Origin: R-RK-3 sp963834945
GTDB lineage: Bacteria > Pseudomonadota > Alphaproteobacteria > Rhizobiales > Rhodomicrobiaceae
Assembly (NCBI GenBank): GCA_963834945.1
Contig: CAWIDT010000004.1
Location: 790,620-854,619, forward strand
DNA length: 64,000 nt
Direction of reading: 5' to 3'
The notes under the pieces are model-generated. The model had not been told where the DNA came from. It worked only from the letters and a program-made list of their open reading frames with translations, and made no database searches. Of the stretch, positions 17,876 to 28,025 are shown piece after piece. Both the position numbers and the translations under genes were made by a program. Position 1 is the first letter of the stretch, and every line of letters begins with the position of its first letter.

Positions 17876-18892
17876 TTAGCGGATCGGCGGTGCGTACATG
17901 ATCCCGCCCTTGCTCCACAGCGCATTGACACTGCCCTCGCGCTTCAGGCCGAGCGGCGCAATATCGCGCTGGTACATTTCGTCGTAATTGCCGACCTGCT
18001 TGACGGCATCGAAGGCCCAGCTGTTGGTCAGGCCGAGGTCTTCGCCCATCTTGTCTTCGACGCCCAGCAGGCGCTTCACGTCCGGGCTGGTGCTCGATGT
18101 CTTCATCTCGTCGGCATTGGCCGATGTGACACCGAGTTCATCGGCGGTGAGCAGCGCGTACAGCGTCCAGGTGACGATATCGCGCCATTGTGCGTCGCCT
18201 TGCCGAACCGCGGGGCCAAGCGGCTCCTTGGAGATCGTCTCCGGCAGGATGATCGCGCCGTCCGGTTCCTTCAGCTCGGTACGGATAGCAGCGAGCTGCG
18301 ATTTATCCGAGGTCAGCACGTCGCACGAGCCGCCGTCGAAGCCTTCGCGCGTCTGCACGGAGGTGTCATAGACGACCGGCTTGAATTGCATGTTATGGCT
18401 GCGGAAATAATCGGCGAGGTTGACTTCCGTCGTGGTGCCGGCCTGCACGCAGACGGTCGCGCCGCCCAATTCCTTGGCGCTGGACACATTGATGGCCTTC
18501 TTCACCAGGAAGCCCTGGCCGTCAATATAGTCGTAATAGGTAAAGTCGAGGCCCAGCGTCGCGTCGCGGCTCAGCGTGGCGGTGGTGTTGCGCGACAACA
18601 CGTCGATCTCGCCCGAAGTCAGCGCGGTGAAACGTTCCTTGGCGTTCAGATTGGTGAATTTCACCTTGCTCTTGTCGCCGAGGGTCGCCGCAGCGAGCGC
18701 ATAACAGAAATCGGCGTCGATGCCCTTCATCTGGCCCTTATCATCCGGCGCCGAGAAACCGGGAAGACCCCCGTCAACGCCGCATTTCAGGTAACCCCTG
18801 GATTTGACATCATCCAGCGTCGCGGCGGATGCCGGAACGCTTGCAAGCGCCAAGACGGCACATGCGCTCAGAACGTACGGAATAGCACGCAT
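17876..18892 (-). CDS. aapJ: Periplasmic L-amino-acid-binding protein AapJ
   Basis: 338 residues from ATG 18892, preceded by GAAAGAGGAAGG. The N-terminus MRAIPYVLSACAVLALASVP ASAA is a signal peptide with an ASA-A cleavage site. The mature protein starts TLDDVKSRGYLKCGVDGGLP and has the solute-binding family 3 layout (GIDADFCYALAAATLGD; CDVLTSDKSQLAAIR). It delivers broad-range L-amino acids to AapQM. First gene of the operon; the promoter is expected in 18893-19100. Intact. Confidence 0.9.
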   Translation of the reverse strand: MRAIPYVLSACAVLALASVPASAATLDDVKSRGYLKCGVDGGLPGFSAPDDKGQMKGIDADFCYALAAATLGDKSKVKFTNLNAKERFTALTSGEIDVLSRNTTATLSRDATLGLDFTYYDYIDGQGFLVKKAINVSSAKELGGATVCVQAGTTTEVNLADYFRSHNMQFKPVVYDTSVQTREGFDGGSCDVLTSDKSQLAAIRTELKEPDGAIILPETISKEPLGPAVRQGDAQWRDIVTWTLYALLTADELGVTSANADEMKTSSTSPDVKRLLGVEDKMGEDLGLTNSWAFDAVKQVGNYDEMYQRDIAPLGLKREGSVNALWSKGGIMYAPPIR

Positions 18893-19150
18893 CGAAAACC
18901 CTTCCTCTTTCAACGTTTTTTGTCACCGTAAAGCGAAGGCACAAACTGTGCCACAACGCTAAGCTAGCAGAAAGTGCCGTGAGCGGGAAAATATCGGTCG
19001 GGAGGAATGGATTAGACGGCGCATGGTCCCAATATGACCCATCCGCTGCGCAGGTCGGCAGCGTGAGGCGCGCGATCCGGTATGGTGGAGGTGAGGGCGT
19101 TTATCCCTGCACGCGTGAGCGCGAAGAGGACTCACGGACCCGCTATGAGC
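18893..19150. other. Intergenic region between aapJ and the IS66 copy
   Basis: About 260 bases without a convincing gene. It should hold the aapJ promoter and is cut at 19150 by the IS66 inverted repeat. No convincing -35/-10 pair could be chosen by eye. Confidence 0.4.
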
Positions 19151-19185
19151 GTACGCATCCGGTCAGGGACCGGGTGGGCGACCTA

Positions 19186-20805
19186 TCAGGCGGCCTGAAC
19201 CTGCGTCGGCTGCTGACGTAGTGCTTTCCAGTTCCACGGCAGTAGCTCGGCGATGCGCTGGGCCGGATGGTCGGCGATGCGGGTAAGGACATCCGCGAGC
19301 CAGGCGCGCGGGTCGACATCATTCAGCCGACATGTCTCAATGAGGGTGTAAAACACCGCGGCGCGTTGCCCGCCGGAATCGCTGCCGCAGAACGTCCAGT
19401 TCCGCCTTCCGACAGCACTGCCGCGCACGGAGCGTTCGGCCGCATTGTTCGTCATGCAGATGCGGCCGTCATCGAGGAAGCGCGCAAAGATTGCCCATCG
19501 CTTCAGGCCGTAATTCATCGCCTTGGCGATCGGATTATTCGAGGACAGTTTCTTGCGTTCCTCGCGCAACCATTCTTCGAGCGCGTCCAGGAGAGGCTTG
19601 GATCGCTCGCGGCGGACGGCCAGACGCTGCTCGGCCGATTTTCCGTTGATCTCGCGCTCGATCGAGAACAACTCGTCGATGCGGCGCACGGCTTCGATCG
19701 CGATCGGCGCTTTCCGCAGCCGCGCCAGCTCAAAAAACTTGCGCCGGAAATGCGCCCAGCATGCCGCTTCGGTGACCGGTCCTGGCTGGCGGTTTTGCAC
19801 GTAGAGGCCGTTGAAGCCGGAATAGGCGTCAGCCTGCATTATGCCGGTGTAGGTCGCGAGCTGCCGCTCCGGATGCTCACCTTCACGATTGGGCGAGTAG
19901 TAGAACATCGCGGCTGGAGCCGCTTTGCCGGCAAACGGACGGTCGTCCCGGAGGTGGGTCCATACGCGCCCGATTTGACACTTATGCTTGGCCAGCACCG
20001 GCACTGTCGTATCGTCGACATGAATGCGCTCGCCGGCATGGACATGCGTCTCGATCGCGTCCCTGATCGGCATCAGCGTCGCTGCCGTAGAACCAACCCA
20101 GTCGGCCATGGTCGAGACATCGAGATCAATGCCTTCATCGGCGTGGATGTCGCTCTGGCGGTTGAGCGGCTGATGCGCCCGGTATTTGCCGAACACGATC
20201 TCGGCCAGCAGGTTCGGCCCAGCGCGGCCGCGCGCAATCGGATGCGACGGCGCCGGAGCCTGGACGATCGTATCGCATTTGCGGCAGGCGACCTTCTCGC
20301 GCACATGCACGACAACCTTCCACTGTGCCGGCACGCGTTCCAGGCTCTCGGTCTCATCCGTGCCCAGCTTGCGGAATTTGGTGCCGCAGCAACATGGACA
20401 GACTGCCGATGGCGGATAGATGATGCGTTCGCGCGGCAAGTGTGCGGGAAGCGGTCGCCGCGCTGGGCGGCGGCGTGGCTCTTTGCTTGTCGTGGCATGC
20501 TCGCCATTGGAGGCCGCTGGCAGCGCTGCAATCTCATCGGTTGCCGTATTCTGGGCAACCTGCTCCTCCAGTTCGGCCAGTTGCAGCTCCAACTGATCGA
20601 GCAGCCTCGCGCGCTCTGAGGATGAACCGAACTTGTCGTGCCGCAGCTTCGCGATGGTGAGTTTCAGATTTTCGATCTCACCGTCGAGGGTGTTCGCCCG
20701 GGTCTGGGCGTCATGGGCGCGCTTCGCCGCGGCGATCAGCATGGCCTTGAGCGTCGCGACATCGTCCGGAAGCTGCGTCGGATCGAACATCATGGGTGCG
20801 AGCAT
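19186..20805 (-). CDS. tnpC: IS66 transposase TnpC, intact
   Basis: 539 residues from ATG 20805 (a start at 20838 is also possible). There is an N-terminal coiled coil with the FGSSSER motif, a cysteine cluster CPCCC (136-140) with CRKC (174-177) that probably binds zinc, then catalytic D264 or D265 in HVDDTTVPVL, D326 in MQADAYSGF and E457 in NNAAERSV. This DDE enzyme cuts and joins the element ends. Compared with the disrupted copy at 649-5006 it differs at only a handful of residues (for example T/S at ANTLDGE). Confidence 0.92.
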   Translation of the reverse strand: MLAPMMFDPTQLPDDVATLKAMLIAAAKRAHDAQTRANTLDGEIENLKLTIAKLRHDKFGSSSERARLLDQLELQLAELEEQVAQNTATDEIAALPAASNGEHATTSKEPRRRPARRPLPAHLPRERIIYPPSAVCPCCCGTKFRKLGTDETESLERVPAQWKVVVHVREKVACRKCDTIVQAPAPSHPIARGRAGPNLLAEIVFGKYRAHQPLNRQSDIHADEGIDLDVSTMADWVGSTAATLMPIRDAIETHVHAGERIHVDDTTVPVLAKHKCQIGRVWTHLRDDRPFAGKAAPAAMFYYSPNREGEHPERQLATYTGIMQADAYSGFNGLYVQNRQPGPVTEAACWAHFRRKFFELARLRKAPIAIEAVRRIDELFSIEREINGKSAEQRLAVRRERSKPLLDALEEWLREERKKLSSNNPIAKAMNYGLKRWAIFARFLDDGRICMTNNAAERSVRGSAVGRRNWTFCGSDSGGQRAAVFYTLIETCRLNDVDPRAWLADVLTRIADHPAQRIAELLPWNWKALRQQPTQVQAA

Positions 20806-20886
20806 AGCTGCTTCGCGCCCTGCATTGATCAGCACCATGACGAAATTGTTGAGGTGAGCTGCGCGCGCCACACCGAGGCGTCGCAC

Positions 20887-21234
20887 TCACCCGTCGATTT
20901 CCGGCCGCCATGTGTGCAGCGGCGCGCGCCAGTCGATCCCCTCAAGCATATATCCCAATTGCGCGGGGGATATCGACACCGCGCCTTCGGTTGGCGTCGG
21001 CCAGATGAAACGCCCTCGTTCCAACCGCTTGGAGAACAGACACGCGCCGTGACCGTCGTGCCAGATAATTTTTACCAGATCGCCTCGCTTGCCGCGGAAG
21101 ACGAACAGATGGCCCGCGTGCGGATCGGCTTTCAGCGTTTCCTGCACGAGCAGGGCGAGGCCAGGAAAACCGCGCCGCATATCCGTATGACCAGTCGCCA
21201 GCCACACACGAACCCCCGCTGGAACCGGTATCAT
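20887..21234 (-). CDS. tnpB: IS66 TnpB accessory protein
   Basis: 115 residues starting MIPVPAGVRVWLATGHTDMR, with the family core DPHAGHLFVFRGKRGDLVKI and WHDGHGACLFSKRLERGRF. Required with TnpA and TnpC for IS66 transposition. It overlaps tnpA by four bases (ATGA at 21231-21234) and is followed after 81 bases by tnpC. Confidence 0.92.
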   Translation of the reverse strand: MIPVPAGVRVWLATGHTDMRRGFPGLALLVQETLKADPHAGHLFVFRGKRGDLVKIIWHDGHGACLFSKRLERGRFIWPTPTEGAVSISPAQLGYMLEGIDWRAPLHTWRPEIDG

Positions 21235-21638
21235 CGAAGCGCCTCCAGCGCCGCCACGATCCGGGCCAGCGCTTGCGGATCGACATCGCTTGCCGTCCGC
21301 ACGGTGCGGCCATCCGCGAGCAGGATCTCGATCGGCGTCGAAGACGGCGGCACGGTGAGAGCCCAAGCCGGCGGCGTCGGCAAAGGCGCCGTCAGAGCGA
21401 TCGGCACGAATGTCGGCGCCCCCGCACGCAATGGCGCCGGCTCTGGCCGCGGCGCTGCCAAATCGCGCCGCCAGCGAAACAGAAGGCTCGTGTGAAGGCT
21501 GTACCGCCGCGCGACCTTCGAGACTGAGCCATTCGGCGCATCGATCTCGGCGACGATCTCCCGCTTTTGCGCATCCGTCCATCGACGACGGGTCGACGCG
21601 ATCATCTCGAATTGCGGCGAAGACCTATATCCAGACAT
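21231..21638 (-). CDS. tnpA: IS66 TnpA (helix-turn-helix protein)
   Basis: 135 residues. Residues about 15-55 read RRRWTDAQKREIVAEI and GSVSKVARRYSLHTSLLFRW, the transposase_8-type helix-turn-helix. The C-terminal half ends with PIEILLADGRTVRTASDVDP, typical of IS66 TnpA. First gene of the element, about 95 bases inside the inverted repeat. Confidence 0.9.
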   Translation of the reverse strand: MSGYRSSPQFEMIASTRRRWTDAQKREIVAEIDAPNGSVSKVARRYSLHTSLLFRWRRDLAAPRPEPAPLRAGAPTFVPIALTAPLPTPPAWALTVPPSSTPIEILLADGRTVRTASDVDPQALARIVAALEALR

Positions 21639-21735
21639 GGTGACGTGACGACCTATCTCCTGAAAGGATCAAGCGTCACCACCAAGAACCATCGCCAGCC
21701 CACCTGCAAGACGGCCCTCGCCGGGTGCGTACGCT

Positions 21736-22131
21736 ATAAACGACGACGGCTACTATGTTGATCTGATTAGGCCCGCCGCTAAGCATGAGGCCAGCAAGTC
21801 GGTCCTTGGGATCACCGACAACGACTTGGTGCCAACTGCAATCTTCGGCTTGGAGTGGCTGATGAATGCGCCACGTTTTGAGGCGATGATTATCGCAGCT
21901 GATGGGCTTCCCACTTGGGTGAGTTGCGTTGATCCTCGGGTTTATGCACTCTACAAATTCTGGTTAGGCACCAAGGCTGAAACTCGTGAACCGGTTAAGC
22001 AGCAGCGTGACAAGTCACAGGCAAAGGAGGTTGCTCGCGTGGCCCGTGAGTATCTAAATCTCCCATTTGACGCTAAATCCCTCACCGCGCTCCCGATGGA
22101 TATGGTCAAGGCCGCCAAATATATTGCTTAA
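21736..22131 (+). pseudogene. 3' part of a GSU2403-type nucleotidyltransferase-fold gene cut by IS66
   Basis: An open frame runs from the IS66 border through INDDGYYVDLIRPAAK and VLGITDNDLVPTAIFG to VDPRVYALYKFWLG and ends at TAA 22131. The pattern (a hydrophobic core, VDPR..AL.K.WL, then QRDKSQAKEVARVAREYL) fits the C-terminal region of nucleotidyltransferase-fold proteins of the GSU2403 type, often encoded by mobile or toxin-like loci. The N-terminal half with the catalytic GS motif is absent. Its stop lies one base before the stop of the convergent kinase gene. Confidence 0.5.
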
Positions 22132-22132
22132 C

Positions 22133-23071
22133 TTAAGCGTGCAGCGGCGGCAGGTCTGCACGATGGGGCAGATCGGCGCCGCGCTTGCCGCATGTGAGTG
22201 CGGCGGCCATTCCTGCGAAATCGAGCAGGCGCGTCAGCGCTTCGCCGTTCAGCGCATCCACCGCCTCGGGATTGGTGCAGTCCATCTCTGCAAGGCCGGC
22301 GAGCAGCGCGGCCTGATAGCTGTCGCCGGCGCCCACCGTATCCACCACCTCCACCGGCCGGGCGGGCGAAACGGCGCGGCTGTTTCGGGTCCAGCCGTTC
22401 GCTCCTTCAGCGCCGCGCGTGATGACCACGAGCCGTGACCCGCGCTGCATTGCGCTTTGCGCGACCTCCTCATGCGTGGCCTCGGGGTAGAGCAAAGCCA
22501 CGTCCTCGGCGCTGACCTTGGTGATCTGCGCTGCCGCCGTCAGCCGCTCGAAAGCCTTGCGCCAAACGCCGAGATCGGGCTCGATACTGGCCCGCACATT
22601 TGGATCGTAGGAGATCAAACGGCGTCCGCATTCCCGCTCCGCCAGCACGGCGAGCGCCGACGCGACCGGCTCCAGCGCCGTCGCGATAGACCCCATGTGG
22701 ATGTAACCGATGCCGGCGTCGAGAGCGGGCAGGTCGGCTTCGGTAATGGCGCGATACGCAGGGAAATCGCCGTAAAAGGCGTAGTCGGCGCCGCCTTCGG
22801 CATTCAGCGCGACGATGCTGAGGGCGGTCGGATGGGTCGAGCGCACCGCATAGGTAAGGCCGACGCCCTCATTCTCCATGAACGGTGCGAGCCGCTTCCC
22901 CAGCAGGTCGGACGATACGCCGGAGAAAAACTCCACGCCCTGCCCGAGCCGCGCCAGTCCCAGCGCGACATTGAATGGCGAGCCGCCCGGCACCGCATCG
23001 AAGCAGAAAGCCTCGGCCGCCGACGGCCGGAGAAAGAAATCGAAAAGCGCCTCGCCGCAAACCAGAAACAT
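22133..23071 (-). CDS. PfkB-family carbohydrate kinase (fructokinase-like)
   Basis: 312 residues from ATG 23071: MFLVCGEALFDFFL. The first PfkB signature is present as GGSPFNVALGLARLGQGVEF and the second as DTVGAGDSYQAALLAGL, with catalytic Asp in GAGDS. Fructokinases and related sugar kinases have this size. It is the last gene of the polyol operon, 10 bases after the FGGY kinase, so it probably phosphorylates fructose formed by the sorbitol-type dehydrogenase. Intact. Confidence 0.82.
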   Translation of the reverse strand: MFLVCGEALFDFFLRPSAAEAFCFDAVPGGSPFNVALGLARLGQGVEFFSGVSSDLLGKRLAPFMENEGVGLTYAVRSTHPTALSIVALNAEGGADYAFYGDFPAYRAITEADLPALDAGIGYIHMGSIATALEPVASALAVLAERECGRRLISYDPNVRASIEPDLGVWRKAFERLTAAAQITKVSAEDVALLYPEATHEEVAQSAMQRGSRLVVITRGAEGANGWTRNSRAVSPARPVEVVDTVGAGDSYQAALLAGLAEMDCTNPEAVDALNGEALTRLLDFAGMAAALTCGKRGADLPHRADLPPLHA

Positions 23072-23081
23072 CAGTCTCGCC

Positions 23082-24705
23082 TCAATTAGAAAGCTGTGCC
23101 GCGAGCGGCGCCTCGCCATCAAGCTCAAGCCGGTCGAGCTGGCGCCGCTGGTCGTGCATTTCAAGGAATATACGATAATCGCGATCGAAGCGCTGCCGTG
23201 CCGCAGGATTCGGCTGGCGCGACCGCCCGCCCTGCTGCATCGCCTCGGCCGCCGCTCCCAGACTGGGGAAGAAGCCCGCAGCCGTCGCGGCGACCATGCC
23301 GGTGCCGAGCAGCACGGCGTCGTCGGCCGCCGGTTCGATGACCGTGCAGCCGGCCGCGTCGGCATAAAGCTCCATCAGCAGCGCATTCTTCAGATGTCCG
23401 CCGGTGACATGCAGCGTGTCGATGCCGTAGCCGCGCTCGTTCAGCGTCTCCAGAATATGCCGGACACCCAACGCGATACCGACGGCAGTACGCCAATACA
23501 GCTTGCATAGGCTGTCGAAGGAGGCATCCAGCGTCAAGCCGCTGATGACGCCGACGGCATGCGGATCGGCGAGCGGCGAGCGGTTGCCGTGGAAATCGGG
23601 CAGCACATGCAGCCGGGCGGCGAGGCGCGGGCCTTCGGCGCGGCGCAACTCCATCACCCGCTCGGTGATCCGCTTATGCATCGCCGCGTCCGGACTGCCG
23701 CCCGCACCGTGCCAGCGGATGATATGGTCGAGCAGCGCGCCGGTCGCGGATTGGCCGCCTTCGTTCAGCCAGCAATTGGGCAGCACGGCGCCATAATACG
23801 GGCCCCAGACACCGGACGTCGGACGCGCTTCGGCCGACAGCGCCATGATGCAGCTCGATGTTCCGGCGATCAGCGCCAGATGCCGGTCGAGCCCTTGCGG
23901 ATCGCCCGCATAGGCGCCGAGCACGCCCAGCGCCCCGGCATGCGCGTCGATCAAGCCCACGCCGACGCGGACATGCGTCGTCAGGCCGAGCTGATCGGCC
24001 GCCTGCGGCGTCAGCGTGCCGAGATCCTGGCCGATGGGGCTGGCACGTTCGGGAAGGCTGCCGCGCTCCACCATGTCGGGAATGCCGAGGCTGGCAAAAA
24101 AGTCCTGCTGCCAGCCGGACTCCAGATGGCCCAGATAAGCCCATTTGCAGGTGAGCGTGCATTGCGAGCGGGCCAGCGAGCCGGAGGCTTTCCAGGTGAG
24201 GAAGTCGGCAAGGTCGAAGAAATAGCCCGCTTTGTCCCAGCGGTCCGGCAGGTGGCGCCGCAGCCACATCAGCTTGGGCGTCTCCATTTCGGGCGACATG
24301 ACGCCGCCGACGAAATCCAGCACGCGGTGGCCGGTCGCGGTGCATTCCTCAGCCTCGGCCAGTGCGCGGTGGTCGAGCCAGACGATCGTGTCCCACCTGC
24401 TGTCATTTTTGCGGGAGACGCTGAGCGGGGCGGCTTCGCGGTCGCGCAGCACAAGCGAACAGGTCGCATCGAAGCTGATGCCGGCAACCTGGTCGCCATC
24501 GGCACCCGCTGCCGTCAATGCGCCGCGAACCGCCGCGGCAGACCGCCGCCCAGATCTGTTCGGAATCGTGCTCGGCATGGTTGGTTTCCGGCTGGTGCAT
24601 GTCGATCGGAAACTCGGCGCGGCCCAGCAGCCGGCCGGATCGGTCCAGCACGCCGGCGCGCGCGCTTCCGGTCCCGACATCCACGCCTATAACGAGGTCA
24701 CGCAT
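23082..24705 (-). CDS. FGGY-family pentulose kinase, D-ribulokinase-like (one frameshift)
   Basis: It starts at 24705 with MRDLVIGVDVGTGSARAGVL, the phosphate-1 loop of FGGY kinases. A one-base insertion near 24540 shifts the frame; after it the protein continues GISFDATCSLVL, VVWLDHRA-type sequence, and GGVMSPEMETPKLMWLRRHL, which resembles the D-ribulokinase (FGGY/YDR109C) branch more than xylulokinase. The C-terminal GGHLKNALLMELYADAAGC and LLGTGMVAA complete the fold. Corrected length is about 540 residues. It would phosphorylate a ketopentose made by an SDR of the operon. The frameshift is probably a read error. Confidence 0.75.
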
Positions 24706-24715
24706 ACGAACCCCT

Positions 24716-25412
24716 TTATGTATTCGCCACGTTCCGCATCAGTCCCGGCAGTTCGGCCATATGCTCGAATACCAGGGTCGGCTCCAGCGATTCGATCAGA
24801 CGGCGATGCACCGCGGATTGCGCGTGGCTCCCTCCCATGAATGCGAAGACCCGCATCTCAGCGCGCTTCGCCGCATCGATGCCCGCTGGGCTATCCTCGA
24901 TCACGATACAACGCGCGGGCTCCATGTGCATCTCCCGTGCGGCATGGAGGAATAAATCCGGCGCCGGCTTGCCGCGGGCGACCATCGAGGCACTGAAAAT
25001 GCGGTCGCCGAAAAACCGCCCCAGCCCTGTGAGATCGAGTGAGAGGCGTATCCGCTCTAGACTGGCTCGACGACGCGACGCAGACGGGCACCCGCATCGC
25101 GGCGAGCGTCTCGGCGATGCCCGGTATGGGCTGCAATTCCTGCCGGAAAAGCTCGTAAAGCCGCTCCCGCATGCGGTCGAGCGCGTGGCTGCCGAGATCG
25201 ACGCCATATTCGGTGCGGAGGATCTCGGTGACACTGGCGAGGTTCTTGCCCAGGAAGCTTTCATAGCCCTGCGCGACATCGATCACCGCGCCAGCCTCGG
25301 CAATTGTCTCCAGCAGCACGCGCATGGACAGCGGCTCGCTGTCCACGAGCACGCCGTCGCAATCGAAGATGACGAGCCCGGCAGGCGACGCGGTCGCCCC
25401 GATGGCGCTCAT
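24716..25412 (-). CDS. HAD-superfamily phosphatase (one frameshift)
   Basis: Motif I is LVIFDCDGVLVDSEPLS, motif II is PVCVASSS, motif III lies in VARGKPAPDLFL and motif IV is CIVIEDSPAGIDAAKRA, the beta-phosphoglucomutase/phosphatase-like subgroup. A one-base insertion near 25070 (AGCCAGTC for AGCAGTC) breaks the frame; corrected length is 231 residues. It lies between the SDR and FGGY kinase genes of the polyol operon, and could remove phosphate from a dead-end sugar phosphate. Substrate not known. Confidence 0.75.
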
Positions 25413-25434
25413 CCGAGACTCTCACGCCCGCCCA

Positions 25435-26213
25435 TCACCAGCAGCAATAGCCGCCATCGGCGAGCACGATGGCGCCCGTCATCAGGCTGGCGGCATCGGA
25501 GGCCAGGAAATGCACCACCGAGGCGATTTCCTCCGGCTGGCCGACGCGCCCCATCGGCGTCATCTCCAGCCAGGTCTTGTACATCTCCGGACTTTCCTTG
25601 ATGCCGAAAGCGGTCAGCGGCGTCTCGATATAGGTCGGCGCGACGGCGTTGACGCGCACGCCGCGCGACGCCCATTCGGCGGCCAGCGAGCGGGTCAGAT
25701 GATGCACCGCCGCCTTGGAGGCGTTGTAGAAGCTCTGCGGCTGCGGCTTGTTGACGATGAAACCGGACATCGAGCCGATATTGACGATGGCCCCCTTGCC
25801 CTGCGGCCAGCATCAGCTTGCCGAAGGCGCGGCAGCACCAGAACAGCCCGTCGACATTCACATCCATATGGAAGCGCCAATGCTCGTCGCTGGTGTCCTC
25901 GGCGCGCACGTCGCTTTTGGCCACGCCGGCATTGTTGACCAGGATATCGACGCCGCCGTGATCGCGGAGCATGTCGGCGGCGGCCCGGTCGACCTCGGAG
26001 GATTTGGTGACGTCCAGCGTTAGCCCATGCGCATCGATGCTGAGCTGCCGCAGCGCATCGACGCTCGCCTGCACGCGCTCCGGCAGCATGTCCGCGACGA
26101 TCGACCTTGGCGCCCGCTTCGCCGAGCGCCTGCGCGCAAGCCGCGCCTATCCCCTGGCCGCCGCCGGTGACGACCGCGACCCGGCCGTCAAGTTTCAGCT
26201 TTTCCAGATACAT
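25435..26213 (-). CDS. SDR-family polyol dehydrogenase (two frameshifts)
   Basis: It starts MYLEKLKLDGRVAVVTGGGQ, with the NAD-binding TGGGQGIG motif, NNAG in ILVNNAGVAKSD, and catalytic residues in the S...YNASK arrangement (SMSGF.. FYNASKAAVHHL). The end is GAIVLADGGYCCW. Two +1 insertions (near 26105 and 25805) split it; corrected length is 258 residues, standard for classical SDRs. Similar enzymes oxidise pentitols and hexitols to ketoses. It lies between smoS-like and HAD genes in the same operon. Confidence 0.8.
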
Positions 26214-26226
26214 TGCATCATGCCTT

Positions 26227-27009
26227 TCAGCTCATCCAATTGCCGCCGTCGACATTGTAGGTCTGCGCGACGACGTAATCGCTTTCGGCGCTGGCGAGGA
26301 AGATCGCCATGCCCGGTCAGATCGTCCGCCCGCGCCCATGCGGCCGATGGGCACGGCCTCGCCGACCAGGCGCTTCTTTTCGCCCAGAGGCCGGTTCTCA
26401 TGCTTGGCGAACAGCGCATCGACGCCTTCCCAATGCTCGCCGTCGACGACGCCCGGCGCAATGGCGTTCACATTGATGCCGTGCGCGATCAGATTCAGCG
26501 CCCGCCGATTGCGTGAGGCTGATGACCGCCGCCTTGGTGGCGCAGTAGACCGCGACCAGCGCTTCGCCGCGACGCCCGGCCTGGCTTGCCATGTTGATGA
26601 TTTTGCCGCCCTTGCCCCGCGCGATCATGGTGCGCGCTACCGCCTGCATGGTGAACAGCACGCCCGCGACATTGACGGCGAACAGCCGGTCATAGCTCTC
26701 GCGGGTGATATCGACGATGGGCGCAAGATCGAACAGCGCGGCGTTGTTGACGAGAATGTCGATGCCGCCAAAGCGCTCATCGACCGCCCGCACCGCTTCC
26801 TTGATCGAGGCCTCGTTGGTGACGTCGAGATAGACGGCATAGCGCCTGCGGCCCGATCTGCGCCGCCGTTTCGCGCGCACGGGCGAGATCGAGATCGGCG
26901 ATCGCCACCGTTGGCGCCTTCGGCGACATAGGCTTTGGCGAACGCCGCGCCGATGCCGCGCGCCGCTCCCGTAATGAGCGCCGATTTGCCGTCGAAGCCG
27001 GCCTGTCAC
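26227..27009 (-). CDS. smoS: Sorbitol (L-iditol) dehydrogenase-like SDR, several frameshifts
   Basis: Segments match the SmoS/PolS type closely: KSALITGAARGIGAAFAKAY, then VNNAALFDLAPIVDITRES, IINMASQAGRRGEALV with YCATKAAVISLTQSAG, APGVVDGEHWEGVDALF and a NVDGGNWMS end. Reading them as one protein needs about six single-base corrections (near 26998, 26915, 26845, 26500, 26330 and 26318), all of the insertion type. The start would be GTG 27009, overlapping the stop of the ABC ATPase gene (GTGA). It should oxidise sorbitol to fructose or galactitol to tagatose with NAD. The multiple shifts point to read errors. Confidence 0.75.
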
Positions 27010-28007
27010 AGCGCCTCTCCGCTCGCGCCGAAGCGATGGATCTTATCGGGCTGCGGCGTCAGATAGACGGTCTCGCCGTTGCGCAGCCCGAACTCGCCAT
27101 TGGCGCGGGCGGTAATCTGGCCGATATCGTCGGCGCGCACATGCAGGAAGGTGTCGGAGCCCAGATGCTCGGCGATGCCGACCGTGCCCTTCCACGTGCC
27201 GCTGATCGGTCGAGAGGGCGAGATGCTCGGGCCGGATGCCGAGCGTCTCGGCGCCCTGCTTGGTGGCTTCCGCGCCATTGACGAAGTTCATGCGCGGCGA
27301 GCCGATGAAGCCGGCGACGAAAAGGTTCTTCGGGCGTCCGATAGAGATCGAGCGGCGAGCCGACCTGCTCGACACGGCCGGCATTGAGCACGACGATCCG
27401 GTCGGCCATGGTCATCGCCTCCACCTGATCGTGGGTGACATAGATCATGGTGGTGCCGAGATGCTGATGCAGTTCGCTGATTTCGAGGCGCATGTTGACG
27501 CGCAGCGCGGCGTCGAGATTGGAGAGCGGCTCGTCGAACAGGAACGCCTTCGGCTCGCGCACGATGGCCCGGCCGATGGCGACGCGCTGGCGCTGCCCGC
27601 CGGAAAGCTGGCGCGGCTTGCGGTCGAGATAGTCGGTGAGGTTCAGCACGCGCGCGGCGTCGGTCACCTTGCGCTCGATGTTCTCGCGGCTGTCGCCGGC
27701 CATCTTCAGCGGGAAGGCGATGTTGCCGTAGACGCTCATATGCGGATAGAGCGCGTAGGACTGGAACACCATGGACAGGCCGCGCTTGGCCGGGGGCTGG
27801 CCCGTCATATCGACGCCGTCGATGCTGATCATGCCGCCGCTGACATCCTCAAGCCCGGCGATCAGGCGCAGCAAGCGTGGACTTGCCGCAACCCGACGGG
27901 CCGACAAAGACGACGAACTCGCCATTGCCGATGTCGAGATCGACATCCTTGATGACCGGGTGGCCGGCAAAATTCTTCGAAACTTTTCTGAGGGTGATGC
28001 TTCCCAT
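27006..28007 (-). CDS. smoK: Sugar/polyol ABC transporter ATPase (SmoK/UgpC type), three frameshifts
   Basis: ATG 28007 opens MGSITLRKVSKNFAGHPVIK with Walker A VGPSGCGKST. After a +1 shift near 27872 the frame continues through MVFQSYALYPHMSV, LSGGQRQRVAIGRAI, FLFDEPLSNLDAALR and YVTHDQVEAMTMADR. Two more shifts (near 27340 and 27210) lie in the C-terminal OB-fold regulatory domain (LGIRPEHLALS; ..GETVYLTPQPDKIHRF). Corrected length is about 332 residues, typical of MalK/UgpC-type ATPases. It powers the SmoFG channel. Confidence 0.82.
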
Positions 28008-28025
28008 GGTGTTTTCTCCCGCGCC

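Larger units (their letters stand above)
19151..21732 (-). mobile_element. Complete IS66-family element (same type as the outer copy at 620-5041)
   Basis: 2582 bp with tnpA, tnpB and tnpC on the minus strand. The ends are imperfect inverted repeats: GTACGCATCCGG at 19151 against GTACGCACCCGG (reverse complement) ending at 21732. The flanks (CTATGAGC left, GCTATAAA right) do not form a clear 8-bp duplication, so one side may have been rearranged after insertion. It abuts the 3' part of a nucleotidyltransferase-like gene at 21736. All three genes appear intact, so it may be the active source of the outer copy. Confidence 0.88.

Noticed and set aside
17321..18931. 536-codon plus-strand frame opposite aapQ and aapJ
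   Set aside because: Shadow of the transporter genes; no start context or domain.
620..21732. Composite transposon bounded by the two IS66 copies
   Set aside because: The left copy lacks its outer end, and the cargo is chromosomal-type operons; there is no duplication joining the outer ends.
19141..21740. Target-site duplication around the complete IS66 (GCTATGAG versus GCTATAAA)
   Set aside because: Only six of eight bases agree and the spacing does not fit the ends of the inverted repeats.
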